Of a stretch of 64,000 nt of DNA, positions 26,205 to 35,728 are shown piece after piece (position 1 is the stretch's first letter; each line of letters starts with the position of its first letter). Origin of the DNA: Microcoleus sp. CAWBG506. GTDB taxonomy: Bacteria > Cyanobacteriota > Cyanobacteriia > Cyanobacteriales > Microcoleaceae. The notes below the pieces were generated by a model. That model did not search any database and was not told where the DNA came from. It was given only the letters and a program-made list of their open reading frames with translations. The position numbers and the translations under genes are program-made. The stretch covers positions 20,808-84,807 of the forward strand of contig JAHREW010000019.1 in NCBI GenBank assembly GCA_020883125.1, in the 5' to 3' direction.

Positions 26205-28748
26205 TTATAACCCAGCCGATAACATGACAGTAAAAGTTGACCCCTTACCCACCTCACTCTGCACCGTAATTTCTCCCCCTAGCATCTCAGCATATTTCTG
26301 GCCTATGGCTAAACCCAAACCAGTACCTCCGTACTTGCGGGTAGTCGAAGCATCAGCTTGGGTAAAAGGTTGAAATAACTTCTGAATCTGTTTGGCATTC
26401 ATCCCAATTCCCGTATCGATACACTTAAAAATTAAACTGTCATAATCCCAACTATTTTCTTCGTTTTTAACTCTTTCTACCCTGAGTGTGACTGTCCCAT
26501 TCAGCGTAAACTTAGCTGCATTACTAAGTAAATTTAATAAAATTTGAATCAGTTTAGTTCGGTCAGAATTGATCACCCCTAGATTGAGGTCGAACTCCAT
26601 TTGAAAGCAATTGTTGTTCCTAAAAAATAAAGGCTCAACAGTGGTTTTTACTTGTTGAAGAGCAGCGGACAAGTCAAAAGTTTCTAAAACAAGTTCCATG
26701 CGCCCTGCTTCAATTTTTGATAAATCTAGAATATCATTGATTAATCCTAATAAATGGTTCCCTGCACTGTGAATTTTTTCCAAATCTATCACAAAATCAT
26801 CTTCACCCAGTTCCAAGGCATCTTCTTGTAGAATCTCGCTGTAGCCGATAATTGCATTTAGAGGAGTTCGCAGTTCGTGGCTCATGTTAGCCAAAAACTG
26901 ACTCTTAGCCAAATTAGCTGCTTCTGCCGCTTCCTTCGCCTCATAAACTTCTGTCTCGGCTTGCAAGCGCTGCGTAACATCCTGAGCTAATACTAACTTA
27001 GCTTTCCTGTTGTCAAATACTAACTCATAAGAATTAATTTGTACATCAATAATATCACCATTTTTCTTTTGGTGTTGGCTGAGAGAGATAGAAGTTATTT
27101 CGTCATCTACTAGATGTAGATTTTCGATAAATTTAAGTGGATTTTCAGGAGGCATAATTTCCACAACAGTCATGGTGATAAACTCCTCGCGAGTGTAACC
27201 GTAGTGTTCTATAGCTGCCTGATTTACAGCTATAAATTGCAGAGTTTTTAAATCGTAGACCCACATCGGATGGGGATTTTTCTTAAATAAAAGTCGGTAA
27301 CGTTCTTCCGATGCTCGCAGTTCGGCTTCAGCCTGTTTGCGCTCGGTAATGTCGCGGACAACGGTACAAATAATCTCCCGCCCACCGTAGGAAATCACAC
27401 TACCGCTTACTTCTACATCTACGCAGGAACCGTCTCGGCGACGGTAGAGGACTTCGCCAATTCGGAATTGTTTGTCCGCTAATAGGAACTCAATATTGGT
27501 GTCAATCAGCTCTTTCGAGTAGGCCACTATATCGTAAATAGTCAGTTGCGAAATCACATCGGGGCTGTAATCTAGCAATTTTCTAAATGCTGTATTCGCT
27601 TCCAGAAGGCGTTGGGTTTTAGCATCCCAGAGGAAGATACAGTCTGTAGCCTGCTCGACTACGGCTTGGTACCTTGCTTTTTCTTCTATTTGCTCGTTTT
27701 CTGCCGTGGCGATCGCACTGAGCATTCCGTTGATAGTATAAGCAAGATCGGACAACTCATCTTCACCCACCAGCGGTAGTCGCAGCGACAAATCTTTGCT
27801 AGCACTGACGCGACGGACTCCTTTGGCCAAATCGCTCAGCCGAGAAAGCACCAGATATTCCAGTAGCAGCAGAGTGCAGCCGATAAAACCGATTCCCGCC
27901 AACCCTACAGACACCAGAAGATATAACAGACTTTTTTCACCTTGGCGATAGGTTTCTCTGGGGATGTCCACCCGCAATAGCAGCGCGGGTTGATTGTAAA
28001 TATCATTGACTAAAGCGTAACCTGCGATCGAATCTTCGCTCACAGCACGCACAAAAATCGATTTCTTGCCCGAAAATTTGGCCCGCACTTTTTGGAAGTC
28101 AGCAGGCAAGTCCGGCTCATTAATACTGTGTACAATCAATGGTAGGCGAGTGATTTTAGAAAGCTTCGCAATGCCAGCAGCGTCCAAATTGCGCCCAAAC
28201 ACCAGAGTCCCTCGAATCGGTCCTGTGCTTTTAGTAGTGACAATTGGTCGGGAACTAATCAGCACTGGCCCGGAAGGCATCAACATGACACCAGTCAGGC
28301 TGCTGTCAGCGTTGGGGTGCTGCAACAATGGGTCTTTTAGAGAAATGTGCTGTTTTAAGGTTTCTGGAACAGGCCTTAGTTGCAGCTTTTTGGTGTCTAA
28401 ACCAGTACCGTAGACAATCTTGCCAGAAGTATTGACAAATACGGCAATATTAACTCTCAAATTAGCCAGCCCTTCTGGCACTAGATTTGAGGCAATAAAT
28501 TCTTTGTTGCGATTTTGGATGAAGGCATAGGTATCATCCCACGCTGACCAGTCTGCAAAGCGGGAGTTGAAGTCATCTGCGGTTTGACTGAAGACATTGA
28601 GCACTCCTTGGACAACCTGAGTGGCTTCTTGTTCTTCGGCTTTGACTAAGCTGCGCAAAAGGATGCTTGAGGATGTGGCGTACAGAACACCAGTCAATCC
28701 AGCAATGGTAATCCCAACTATCGAGAGTGTCTTCCGACGCAGTTTCAT
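26205..28748 (-). CDS. CHASE4/HAMP/PAS sensor histidine kinase
   Basis: 847 residues. In order: membrane helix (about 9-28), an extracytoplasmic CHASE4-type sensor (about 40-260, [17 protein letters not shown]), second helix (about 273-298), HAMP (about 300-350), PAS plus PAC (about 358-475), a second PAS (about 485-600), HisKA with the phospho-acceptor His624 ([13 protein letters not shown]), and HATPase_c with N, G1, F and G2 boxes ([11 protein letters not shown]). There is no receiver domain, so it must signal to a separate regulator. No response regulator gene is adjacent. The ligand is unknown. Confidence 0.92.
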   Translation of the reverse strand: MKLRRKTLSIVGITIAGLTGVLYATSSSILLRSLVKAEEQEATQVVQGVLNVFSQTADDFNSRFADWSAWDDTYAFIQNRNKEFIASNLVPEGLANLRVNIAVFVNTSGKIVYGTGLDTKKLQLRPVPETLKQHISLKDPLLQHPNADSSLTGVMLMPSGPVLISSRPIVTTKSTGPIRGTLVFGRNLDAAGIAKLSKITRLPLIVHSINEPDLPADFQKVRAKFSGKKSIFVRAVSEDSIAGYALVNDIYNQPALLLRVDIPRETYRQGEKSLLYLLVSVGLAGIGFIGCTLLLLEYLVLSRLSDLAKGVRRVSASKDLSLRLPLVGEDELSDLAYTINGMLSAIATAENEQIEEKARYQAVVEQATDCIFLWDAKTQRLLEANTAFRKLLDYSPDVISQLTIYDIVAYSKELIDTNIEFLLADKQFRIGEVLYRRRDGSCVDVEVSGSVISYGGREIICTVVRDITERKQAEAELRASEERYRLLFKKNPHPMWVYDLKTLQFIAVNQAAIEHYGYTREEFITMTVVEIMPPENPLKFIENLHLVDDEITSISLSQHQKKNGDIIDVQINSYELVFDNRKAKLVLAQDVTQRLQAETEVYEAKEAAEAANLAKSQFLANMSHELRTPLNAIIGYSEILQEDALELGEDDFVIDLEKIHSAGNHLLGLINDILDLSKIEAGRMELVLETFDLSAALQQVKTTVEPLFFRNNNCFQMEFDLNLGVINSDRTKLIQILLNLLSNAAKFTLNGTVTLRVERVKNEENSWDYDSLIFKCIDTGIGMNAKQIQKLFQPFTQADASTTRKYGGTGLGLAIGQKYAEMLGGEITVQSEVGKGSTFTVMLSAGL

Positions 28749-29133
28749 GTTGCCGAGTATAGTTTGTCAGTCCGAAAGTTTCAACTTAGGAGCAACTTTA
28801 CCGCAGTTAGTTGAACTATGACTGCTGGTGGCCCCTGTTTTAGTTGTTAAGTAGTATACAGTTTAAATAATCTGATTTCAGGTATTCAGATCACAGCTAT
28901 GTTGTCGGTAAAGAAAGCCCTGTTTAGGAAAAATCAGGGATTTGACCAGAAAGCATCCAGGAATTAATATCAAATCCCGTAGCATGGGAATTATTCATCT
29001 CTCTTATCTCCCTCTGTGTTCTCTGCGTTCTCTGTGGTGAAATCATTCTCATGCAACCGGAAACGATATAATGGGGTTTTTCAGCATTTTTGAGAGAGGC
29101 AACTTTCCGCTGACTCAGATGGTAATGCCGGGG
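28749..29133. other. Intergenic region with dispersed repeats
   Basis: 385 bp with no credible gene. The part at about 29000-29070 (CTCTGCGTTCTCTG...CATGCAACCGGAAACGATAT) shares the ATGCAACCGGAAACGATAT segment with 46793-46811 and so is a dispersed repeat. Confidence 0.6.
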
Positions 29134-29742
29134 CTACTTTCCCCACACTTCGTCCTGGTGAGCTCTCTTGCAAATACCCAAGATTCGGCGATCGTTGTCA
29201 CTGACAGTGGAAATGTGGTAATACTGTTGCAGGTTTACCGAGTAGGGAGAGCGACTACCGTCGTAGGTGTCTACTACTGTTAAATTTAACTGATTTAACT
29301 CTATACTGCCGTAAAAACAGTAAAAAGCAGAGCGAGGTAGGTAAAAAGCGCCGACTACCTTGCCCTGACGCACTTCAAATACAAAATACTCTTGTTTAAT
29401 TTGTTCTGGCTCAGCAGACTGACCGTAGAGGTAAATACTCTGTGTTCCGTCCATCCTACTAGCTGCATCGGGCGTTGAATTTGGGACAGTTCGATCGCCC
29501 ACAACGGGTTTTAACTCCCTCTGCTGTGCGCCATCTGGAGTTGACTGGCCTACTAAGATTTTGGCAGCGGGGAATGGGGTGCTGAAGTTACTGGGGGAAA
29601 AGGCAAGGGCGATCGCCCATAGTTGTAGACTGACACTATAGCAGAATGCCGAAGGCAAAAGTCGATTTGAAATAGCAATAAAATTAATGATTTTAGTAAG
29701 TAAAAATGTCTTACTTACCGACAAGGTGGCTATAAGTATCAC
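29134..29742 (-). CDS. Hypothetical protein, probable cyanobacterial family
   Basis: 202 residues in the longest frame. The first 40-45 residues may be non-coding leader or a signal/anchor. The credible part is the C-terminal 120 residues, with a compact beta-rich domain (SIYLYGQS, EYFVFEVRQGKVVGAFYLPRSAFYCFYG, YSVNLQQYYHIS) as in conserved cyanobacterial proteins of unknown role. Ser/Pro/Gln-rich linker at 55-95. The start is uncertain. Confidence 0.55.
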   Translation of the reverse strand: MILIATLSVSKTFLLTKIINFIAISNRLLPSAFCYSVSLQLWAIALAFSPSNFSTPFPAAKILVGQSTPDGAQQRELKPVVGDRTVPNSTPDAASRMDGTQSIYLYGQSAEPEQIKQEYFVFEVRQGKVVGAFYLPRSAFYCFYGSIELNQLNLTVVDTYDGSRSPYSVNLQQYYHISTVSDNDRRILGICKRAHQDEVWGK

Positions 29743-29828
29743 ATTTAAAATAAGTGCAAGATTTGGGTTGACAAATTTGGCGATTTACCATTGATATAAC
29801 AAGATCCCAACCCCAGCACCCATAGGTA

Positions 29829-29866
29829 AAAAGAGTTTAGATTTTGGGGATAATCTAAACTCTTTT
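29829..29866 (-). terminator. Terminator of the sigma factor gene
   Basis: A perfect 15-bp stem, AAAAGAGTTTAGATT with AATCTAAACTCTTTT and an 8-nt loop, begins 5 bp beyond the stop codon of the minus-strand sigma gene. Confidence 0.8.
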
Positions 29867-29871
29867 AGGTG

Positions 29872-30876
29872 CTAGCTAGCTAGGTATTCTCGGACTTGAG
29901 CTTGGCGGCGTCGGAGGTGGGCGAGGGCTTGATGTTCTAGTTGCCTCACCCGTTCCCGGCTGAGATTGAGCCGTTCTCCAACTTTTGCAAGAGACATTTC
30001 AATGCCGTCTTCTAAACCGAAACGCAGAATTATGACATCTCGTTGCTGAGGCGTAAGTTCTGATATCAAAGTATCGAGGTCTTGCCGCAACAATTCTGAA
30101 GTAATGTAATTGTCGGGAGATGCGGTTTCGTCTTCTAGAAGTTCTTGGAGTTCGGTATCTTGGTTGTCTCCTACCCGCAAGTCCAAGGAAACTGGATGCC
30201 TAGACATTAGTAGGTATTCCCGAATTTGGGATGGGTGCAGTTCCAACAAGTCGGCAATTTCTGTTGGTGTGGGAGACCGGCCCAATTGTTGAGTGAGTTC
30301 CCGCTGCACTTTTTTGATTTTGTTGAGTTTTTCGGTGATGTGAATGGGTAAGCGAATGGTGCGGGCGTGTTGGGCGATCGCGCGGGTAATTGCTTGCCGA
30401 ATCCACCAGTAGGCGTAGGTAGAAAATTTGTATCCCCGCATCGGGTCAAATTTTTCGACTCCTCGTTCTAAACCGAGGGTGCCTTCTTGAATTAAATCCA
30501 AGAATTCCATGTTGCGTTTCTGGTATTTTTTGGCGATCGCGACTACTAGGCGCAGATTCGCTTCAATCATCTTTTGTTTGGCGCGCCGTCCTACGTGCAA
30601 TATCCGGGTCAGTTCAGCTTCGGTCAACTCCATTTCTGCCGCCCACTCTTGGGGAGTCAGATCGCGCTGCCATTCTTTAGCAAGTGCTTGTTTTGCTTCG
30701 ACTAATTTCATCATTTGCTGCACTTGCTTCCCTAAGATAATTTCTTCTTCTCGGGTAAGTAGTGGCACGCGACCGATCTCGTGCAGATAGGTACGAACCG
30801 TATCCGTTGAGGAGTATGGCCGACTGCCCATGCGATCGGCTTTCACTGTCTTGCTTTTGGGGGTTGTGGTGGACAT
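29872..30876 (-). CDS. Group 2 RNA polymerase sigma-70 factor
   Basis: 334 residues from the chosen ATG (an in-frame start at 30942 would add 22 unlikely residues). Region 1.2 is DTVRTYLHEIGRVPLLT, region 2 is NLRLVVAIAKKYQ plus EFLDLIQEGTLGL and YAYWWIRQAITRAI, region 3 and region 4 (SLAKVGERLNLSRERVRQLEHQAL) follow. The short N-terminus lacks the long region 1.1 of the housekeeping SigA, so this is one of the non-essential group 2 factors (SigB/C/D-like). I cannot say which. These usually respond to light, carbon, nitrogen or stress. Confidence 0.93.
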   Translation of the reverse strand: MSTTTPKSKTVKADRMGSRPYSSTDTVRTYLHEIGRVPLLTREEEIILGKQVQQMMKLVEAKQALAKEWQRDLTPQEWAAEMELTEAELTRILHVGRRAKQKMIEANLRLVVAIAKKYQKRNMEFLDLIQEGTLGLERGVEKFDPMRGYKFSTYAYWWIRQAITRAIAQHARTIRLPIHITEKLNKIKKVQRELTQQLGRSPTPTEIADLLELHPSQIREYLLMSRHPVSLDLRVGDNQDTELQELLEDETASPDNYITSELLRQDLDTLISELTPQQRDVIILRFGLEDGIEMSLAKVGERLNLSRERVRQLEHQALAHLRRRQAQVREYLAS

Positions 30877-31968
30877 GGGTGAGTATTGCACTCCTTGTAA
30901 CAACAGATAAAAAGTTGGTGATACCCTGTCCCACTTTTGCAAGTGGGATACAGACTGCTACAGGGGGAGATGTTTCCCCTCCTGTTCATTGGTAACGATC
31001 GGTAGAAGCTTTTTGTTTGGGATTACTTTTCAGCTTGATTTTCTAGCAATCCTGGTTGATTTTCGGTAGCTCGCTAGCTTTAACGGCTAGTTCAAGGCGA
31101 AGTGAATTTAAGTTTACTTTGCTCAATATTATTCCAAATTTTGAGGTTAGTAAAGGGTAAAAACCTCTGTCTTAAGGTGAACATTCTACATTTTTCCTTA
31201 AGGTTTTAGAATCCCTGCTAGTTTTGACTGCAATTCCACTTCACAATACTCATGCAAACAGACTCATGCAAATCGAGAGTTTTTTTGGCTCTCTGTTCTA
31301 TCATCGCTTGAAATTTTGGTGTTGCCTAGATGCTGGGATGCGAGATAACCGAACCCGATCGCGTAGTAGTATGGTCGAAGATCGATGTGAAAAAGGAAAA
31401 AGGAAGAGGGAGAAGGGGTGAGGGGGACAAAGAGGGTGGGGGGGAGACCAATACCCCAGTAGGGCTGGTTAAACCAATCTCAAAGCTAGTTTTTGGGTTG
31501 TTTAATTTTGATTATGGCGATCGGCTTAACAATACTTAACTTTATCGAAAATTTGTTGAAGGAAGCAATGAGGGGTGAGAGGGTGAGGGGTCAAAGCTCC
31601 TTACTCCTGGCTTGGGAATTATTTTATGTTACTTTTTCAGTGTGACACTTGGCTTTAGCCCTGTTCAACCCTTTTATTCAAGTCTATTTGTCAACCTTGC
31701 TCTCAATTCATTCACTGATAACTGAGACAATTGTTCCCATCCGATATTAACGTCAATTCTTCTAGTTCGTCACTAGATGGCAGATTTAGCAGTGGGTTGT
31801 AGTTTATCATAAAGGTTTTATAGCAACATCATGTTTCGATTTTAGCATCGGGTGAAAGTTGCAATTAGGGATGAAGGGCGATCGCACTTTGGGAAAAAAG
31901 GGAAGAGTAAAACAGATGGAGTCAGCTTGGATAGAGTCGGGTACAAACCAAGGCTACGCGATTAAATT
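30877..31968. other. Long intergenic region
   Basis: About 1.1 kb between the sigma gene and the next minus-strand gene. Small frames at 31224-31539 lack codon bias and RBS and cross a purine-rich low-complexity stretch (about 31384-31450) and a similar one at 31558-31600. The sigma promoter and leader must lie at the left end. Nothing else is supported. Confidence 0.5.
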
Positions 31969-33078
31969 CTAGTTATCGGCGGTCATTCGCTGAAAAACTC
32001 GAAGAGACATTTCAGGAAAAATCTTCCAATCATCCCCGTAAGTGGGGTGATCTGCAAAGATAACCAAAATATAAGCAGCTTTTCCATCTTTAGTGGCTAT
32101 GTAGGCGACTTCCTGGCGGGAACTGAAAGTCCAGCCTACTTTAGAAGCAAAGTAAACATCATTAATTGGTAAAGACTCGCCTAAAAAACCTCGAACTGAG
32201 TTGTATTGATCTTGCTTCCAAACTTCAGGTCGCAAATCTCTTGTCAGCAGACTTATCATCTCCTCGCTAGATTTATGCGAAACTGCTTGATATGTAAAAA
32301 TTTCATACATTAATCTAGCAGCATGATCTGTCGTCATTTTATTCCGAATAGGCTGTGAAAGTTGACCGCGCAATTGCAGGTCGCGACCTTGGGGGTTTTC
32401 AAGCTTTAGATAGGGAATAGGAAAGTTTTTTTGGTTGATATTTATGCCTTTGTACCCAGCGCGCTGAAAAAATCGGTTAATTTGTTCGCGTTTGCTGATC
32501 CAGGCTAGGTACTCTTCTCCATCTAGCCGCAAACCAGATGTTGTGCCTGTTAATTGGTCAAGAATACGGCTAGCCGCCTCATTGTCTGACTTCTGTATCA
32601 GCTTACATATATCTGTTTTGCACAAAGGCGTATACAAAGCTGCTTTTTCTGAAATCATTCCTTTTTCTATGTAAGCGTATAATGCGGTCATCCAAAATAA
32701 CTTAGAAACACTTGCAGGAAATCTAGGTGTTTGGTTTTTATAACCTGCCAATGTCTGAGTCTTTAAATCAATTATGCTAACTGACAAAGGTTCTGTCGGC
32801 AAATTTTCTTTAGTAGCAATATCAACAACTTCATCAACTATATTTTGTATTTTTTGGCTATATTTAAGGTTGGGAATGCTAGTGGTATTGTAAGCAATTT
32901 CTAAGTGTTCTCGATCTTGATTTTTAGAAGTGTTTAAGGATGGTGATGCTAGATGATTACTCAGCTTTATTGCAGCCATACCGCTGACGGTAATCATTGT
33001 AGCAGTCACAGTTACTATACTTGCAAACTGTAATCGAAGCAATACAGTAAATTGTTTGCTGTATTTATGGTTTTTCAT
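31969..33078 (-). CDS. Class A beta-lactamase-like serine hydrolase
   Basis: 369 residues with one N-terminal membrane segment (about 18-37), so probably exported or anchored. Penicilloyl-enzyme marks: Ser123-x-x-Lys126 (ASVSKLF), Ser164-Asp-Asn166 (KSDNEAA), and a degenerate third box as SKVGWT near 320 in place of K-T-G. The Glu166-type omega-loop residue of true beta-lactamases is not obvious, so a peptidoglycan hydrolase or inactive relative is possible. Last gene of the WXG100/FtsK operon, 73 bp after the IMS-domain gene. A wall-acting enzyme would suit a secretion cluster; that is inference. Confidence 0.75.
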   Translation of the reverse strand: MKNHKYSKQFTVLLRLQFASIVTVTATMITVSGMAAIKLSNHLASPSLNTSKNQDREHLEIAYNTTSIPNLKYSQKIQNIVDEVVDIATKENLPTEPLSVSIIDLKTQTLAGYKNQTPRFPASVSKLFWMTALYAYIEKGMISEKAALYTPLCKTDICKLIQKSDNEAASRILDQLTGTTSGLRLDGEEYLAWISKREQINRFFQRAGYKGININQKNFPIPYLKLENPQGRDLQLRGQLSQPIRNKMTTDHAARLMYEIFTYQAVSHKSSEEMISLLTRDLRPEVWKQDQYNSVRGFLGESLPINDVYFASKVGWTFSSRQEVAYIATKDGKAAYILVIFADHPTYGDDWKIFPEMSLRVFQRMTADN

Positions 33079-33151
33079 TTAATTTTTACAACTCCAGATA
33101 AGTTGATTGTTATTTGTTTTCACCAAAAGTTTCACTACTATAATCATTTCC

Positions 33152-33727
33152 TCAATTAATGCTTCGGTAATCAGATATTTTCCAACGACCCTCTACAAAC
33201 TGCAAATTATAGCGAACAAGTTTGGTGCTGAAGTCAGTTTGAGTCTGATCGACTTTGCCATTAACATAAAAGGTACGATTTTCAGTAAGATTCACCTCAA
33301 TTGTTGCCTGATTTCCGTTAGCACTGAACTGTTTTATTGATTCAACTTTTTGTACTCCGAATTGATAATAAGCTTTATTCTCTATTAACCAATCTATTGA
33401 GCCTCCTGGCTTGGTCATGTCCTGATATAGAACATCGGTAGTAAGTTCAGCGGCCAGTTGGCGATTGAATGGAGAAGCAAATATTTGTCGCTTGGATTGC
33501 AGCCAATTAGAAATTAGATTTCCTGCTTCTTGTTGTGTTATTGATGAAGATGGAGTAGAGGAATCTGAAGACTTTGAACTTGAATTAGAACTTGAATTGG
33601 AATTGCTTGTAACTGGTTGATTGGCGGTTTGAGGGCCTTTGGTGACAACAATACCAATGAGCATAGAACCCCCAATTAAGCTGCCTGCAATAACAGCATT
33701 TCGCCAGTCTTTAGAATCTAAACTCAT
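33152..33727 (-). CDS. Membrane-anchored ARC6/IMS-domain protein
   Basis: 191 residues. One membrane helix near the N-terminus (about 12-28), a Ser/Asn-rich linker (about 38-62), then an ARC6-like IMS domain (about 65-190; AGNLISNWLQSKRQIFASPF, RWKISDYRS). This domain is known from the cyanobacterial/plastid division proteins Ftn2/ARC6 and from kinases, where it lies outside the inner membrane and binds partners. Located in the WXG100/FtsK operon, 52 bp from the small upstream gene. Its role there is unknown. Confidence 0.75.
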   Translation of the reverse strand: MSLDSKDWRNAVIAGSLIGGSMLIGIVVTKGPQTANQPVTSNSNSSSNSSSKSSDSSTPSSSITQQEAGNLISNWLQSKRQIFASPFNRQLAAELTTDVLYQDMTKPGGSIDWLIENKAYYQFGVQKVESIKQFSANGNQATIEVNLTENRTFYVNGKVDQTQTDFSTKLVRYNLQFVEGRWKISDYRSIN

Positions 33728-33779
33728 TGCTTATTTCTCCTATTTGTAATGTTAATTTCGGCAGACAAATCCAGTAAGT

Positions 33780-33992
33780 TCATAGATTACGATTGACTCG
33801 ATCGACAGATATATCTATTGTTCCTAATTCCTCTAAATAGTCATTCATCATCTCCTCAATGGGTCTTAATATTTCAGTGTTGAAATAATTTCGGTTTATT
33901 CCTGACCAGTGTTCCTCTGTTTCCGACAGTAATCTTTGAACTCGGTTCCATTCATCTCTAAGTTGCTCGATCGCATAATTTAATGAAGCCAT
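33780..33992 (-). CDS. Small helical protein with Trp-Ser-Gly motif
   Basis: 70 residues from the ATG; a TTG 12 bases upstream would add four. Entirely helical and charged. The centre has HWSGINRNYF (Trp29-Ser-Gly31) between two helices, which recalls a WXG hairpin although the protein is shorter than WXG100 proteins. It follows the small charged gene by 42 bp in the operon. It may be a third WXG-like substrate or a chaperone. A strong RBS is not visible. Confidence 0.55.
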   Translation of the reverse strand: MASLNYAIEQLRDEWNRVQRLLSETEEHWSGINRNYFNTEILRPIEEMMNDYLEELGTIDISVDRVNRNL

Positions 33993-34034
33993 AATTTTAG
34001 ACAATCAAAAGTTTTAGCGTTTTACTGATAGCTG

Positions 34035-34199
34035 CTATTTATCAGATTCCTCTTCGTCAATTTGTATCCCGATGGGATACTTAGTTTTTTCTATTGGCAT
34101 AGGTGCTGGACGCTCAGAAGCTGGCTTTTTCAGTTCCTCCTCTTCAGCCGCTTTCATCATTTCCAATAACTTTTTTTCTTGTTCAGATAGTTCTATCAT
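34035..34199 (-). CDS. Small highly charged protein
   Basis: 54 residues from an ATG that overlaps the stop of the ADP-ribosyltransferase gene (ATGA), with GGAGG 8 nt upstream; a start 18 bases upstream is also possible. Glu/Lys-rich helix (SEQEKKLLEMMKAAEEEELK) followed by a Pro-rich, acidic tail. The translational coupling to the toxin-like gene makes it a candidate immunity or chaperone protein. No family is recognised. Confidence 0.6.
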   Translation of the reverse strand: MIELSEQEKKLLEMMKAAEEEELKKPASERPAPMPIEKTKYPIGIQIDEEESDK

Positions 34200-35413
34200 C
34201 TTTTGTGCCTCCACCATTCAACTCCATTAGGTGTCTCCACCATCCGAATAAAAGTTGTACCTTCTTTTTCTTCTACGGACAAAACTTTAAACTTACTTCC
34301 CGGCAAAAAAAGGACTTCTTTTTCATTCGGGTGTTTGGCATATTCTTGAATTACTTTGCCTGTTTGAGAAAGAATGGTATACCGGACATTACCCTGAAAG
34401 TTTTCAGATTCAGCAATACCTGTACTGGTGCTAGTAAAACTCTGCTCTGTTAATATTGTACCTACTTTGTATTTAGCTATCTGGTCAGCACTTAATGTGG
34501 TTTGCCGGAAAGCTAATAATTTATAATTAGGCAGAGCATTCAAGGCTGCTGCTGCAAAACGCGCTTGTTCTAAGTAGTCATTTTTAGCCTGCTCCAAAGT
34601 CTGCCAGTTATACAAGTTTTTCTCAAACTCTTTCAAATGCCCCCGCAATAAACGGTTTATCTGTTTGTAACCATTGTCGGAGGAGTAAAAGATTAACGCT
34701 GCCATTTCTTCCGGCCAAAGTGGTAAGTTAGTAGCTTTTTTTACAGCATCATTTAGGTCGGATTCAGACATAGAACTTTGGTGTTGAGCTTGCATGACTC
34801 GCTGTCTGTATATGGCTCTCTCCTCTGCTGTAGTCTGTAGATTAGTCCAGTCAATATTTTCTGCTGGATTTCGTGTTTTGTTTTGAGCTACTTTTACACT
34901 TTGCTCCGTGTGATTGTCGATGGGTATGGCTTTTTGTGAGGAAGTTTGGGGTTGACTTTGAGTCATTCCGTATCCCTGCGGGCCGCCGGCTAATATGCTT
35001 CTCATTCGAGAGATGATATTAGCCCGATCGCTCAATTCGTCTTGACACCGAGGTATTGCTTTGTTTAACAACTCTCCTACTACGCTACTTTGGTTTTGAT
35101 ATCGATCGCAGTCTCGCTCAAATTGTTGCGAACACGCTCTGATATCTTCCGAAACTTCTTGCAATCTGTACATTTGTGCCTGTTCATAATCACAAGACCC
35201 ATCTTCCTCGGAGTTGTACAGACACTCCTGATAAGCTCTCTGTGCTTCTTCAGCATCAGCTTCAGCACTAAGGAGAGCTTCAGAGATGCGATCGCGCGTT
35301 TCTTCCAAATCAATTTCCACTTGCGAATGAGTCGCCTGTAATTGTTCTTTCAGGCGATCGAATGCCGCGTGCAAACTCTCAAATACTTCTAGTTCAGCCT
35401 TTACCTGTGGCAT
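34196..35413 (-). CDS. Helical-N-terminal mono-ADP-ribosyltransferase effector
   Basis: 405 residues from the chosen ATG (4 bp after the upstream stop). Residues 1-145 are charged helices/coiled coil. Residues 146-185 are a Gln/Ser/Asn linker. From about 225 lies an ADP-ribosyltransferase domain of the R-S-E type: helix ALIFYSSDNGYKQINRLLRG (about 239-258), Arg303 (LLAFRQTT), Ser328-Thr-Ser330 (FTSTSTG) and Glu364-x-Glu366 (NEKEVLFLPG), ending in the typical beta strands. All catalytic elements of arginine-type transferases are present. With a helical N-terminus and the WXG100 and FtsK neighbours it reads as a secreted toxin, like LXG/WXG toxins. There is no signal peptide. Confidence 0.8.
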   Translation of the reverse strand: MPQVKAELEVFESLHAAFDRLKEQLQATHSQVEIDLEETRDRISEALLSAEADAEEAQRAYQECLYNSEEDGSCDYEQAQMYRLQEVSEDIRACSQQFERDCDRYQNQSSVVGELLNKAIPRCQDELSDRANIISRMRSILAGGPQGYGMTQSQPQTSSQKAIPIDNHTEQSVKVAQNKTRNPAENIDWTNLQTTAEERAIYRQRVMQAQHQSSMSESDLNDAVKKATNLPLWPEEMAALIFYSSDNGYKQINRLLRGHLKEFEKNLYNWQTLEQAKNDYLEQARFAAAALNALPNYKLLAFRQTTLSADQIAKYKVGTILTEQSFTSTSTGIAESENFQGNVRYTILSQTGKVIQEYAKHPNEKEVLFLPGSKFKVLSVEEKEGTTFIRMVETPNGVEWWRHKR

Positions 35414-35417
35414 ATCT

Positions 35418-35711
35418 CTATAAGTTCGGTAAATTTCCCAATTTTTGTCGCCGTTCCTCTGCAACTTTTATCTGCTGATTCAAGAAAACCAGATAACTTT
35501 CACACTCCCGTTCACCATCACTATAAGTCGATTTCAACTTCTCAAAAAGTGGCTCGAAACTGTCAAATTGATTGTCGTGCCAAACTCCTTTTAGATTTTC
35601 CCACTGACTTAATACTCTTGACCATTCTTGTCGTTGCGTCTCATAAAATTGCTGCAACTGCTCTCGAAGGTCTTTAGCATCCTCTAAATCAAATGATGTT
35701 TGTTCCGCCAT
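35418..35711 (-). CDS. WXG100-like helical-hairpin protein, variant motif
   Basis: 97 residues, two predicted helices with a central turn VWHDNQF. Trp44 sits exactly where the WXG Trp lies in the neighbouring 90-residue protein, but Gly is replaced by Asp46. Size, helicity and position (17 bp after the canonical WXG100 gene, 4 bp before the ADP-ribosyltransferase gene) argue for an ESAT-6-like partner. WXG100 proteins commonly work as pairs. Confidence 0.65.
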   Translation of the reverse strand: MAEQTSFDLEDAKDLREQLQQFYETQRQEWSRVLSQWENLKGVWHDNQFDSFEPLFEKLKSTYSDGERECESYLVFLNQQIKVAEERRQKLGNLPNL

Positions 35712-35728
35712 AAGTCATTTATCTCCCT

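Noticed and set aside
31224..31539. Two overlapping small frames in the 1.1-kb gap
   Set aside because: They cross purine-rich low-complexity DNA, lack RBS and codon bias.
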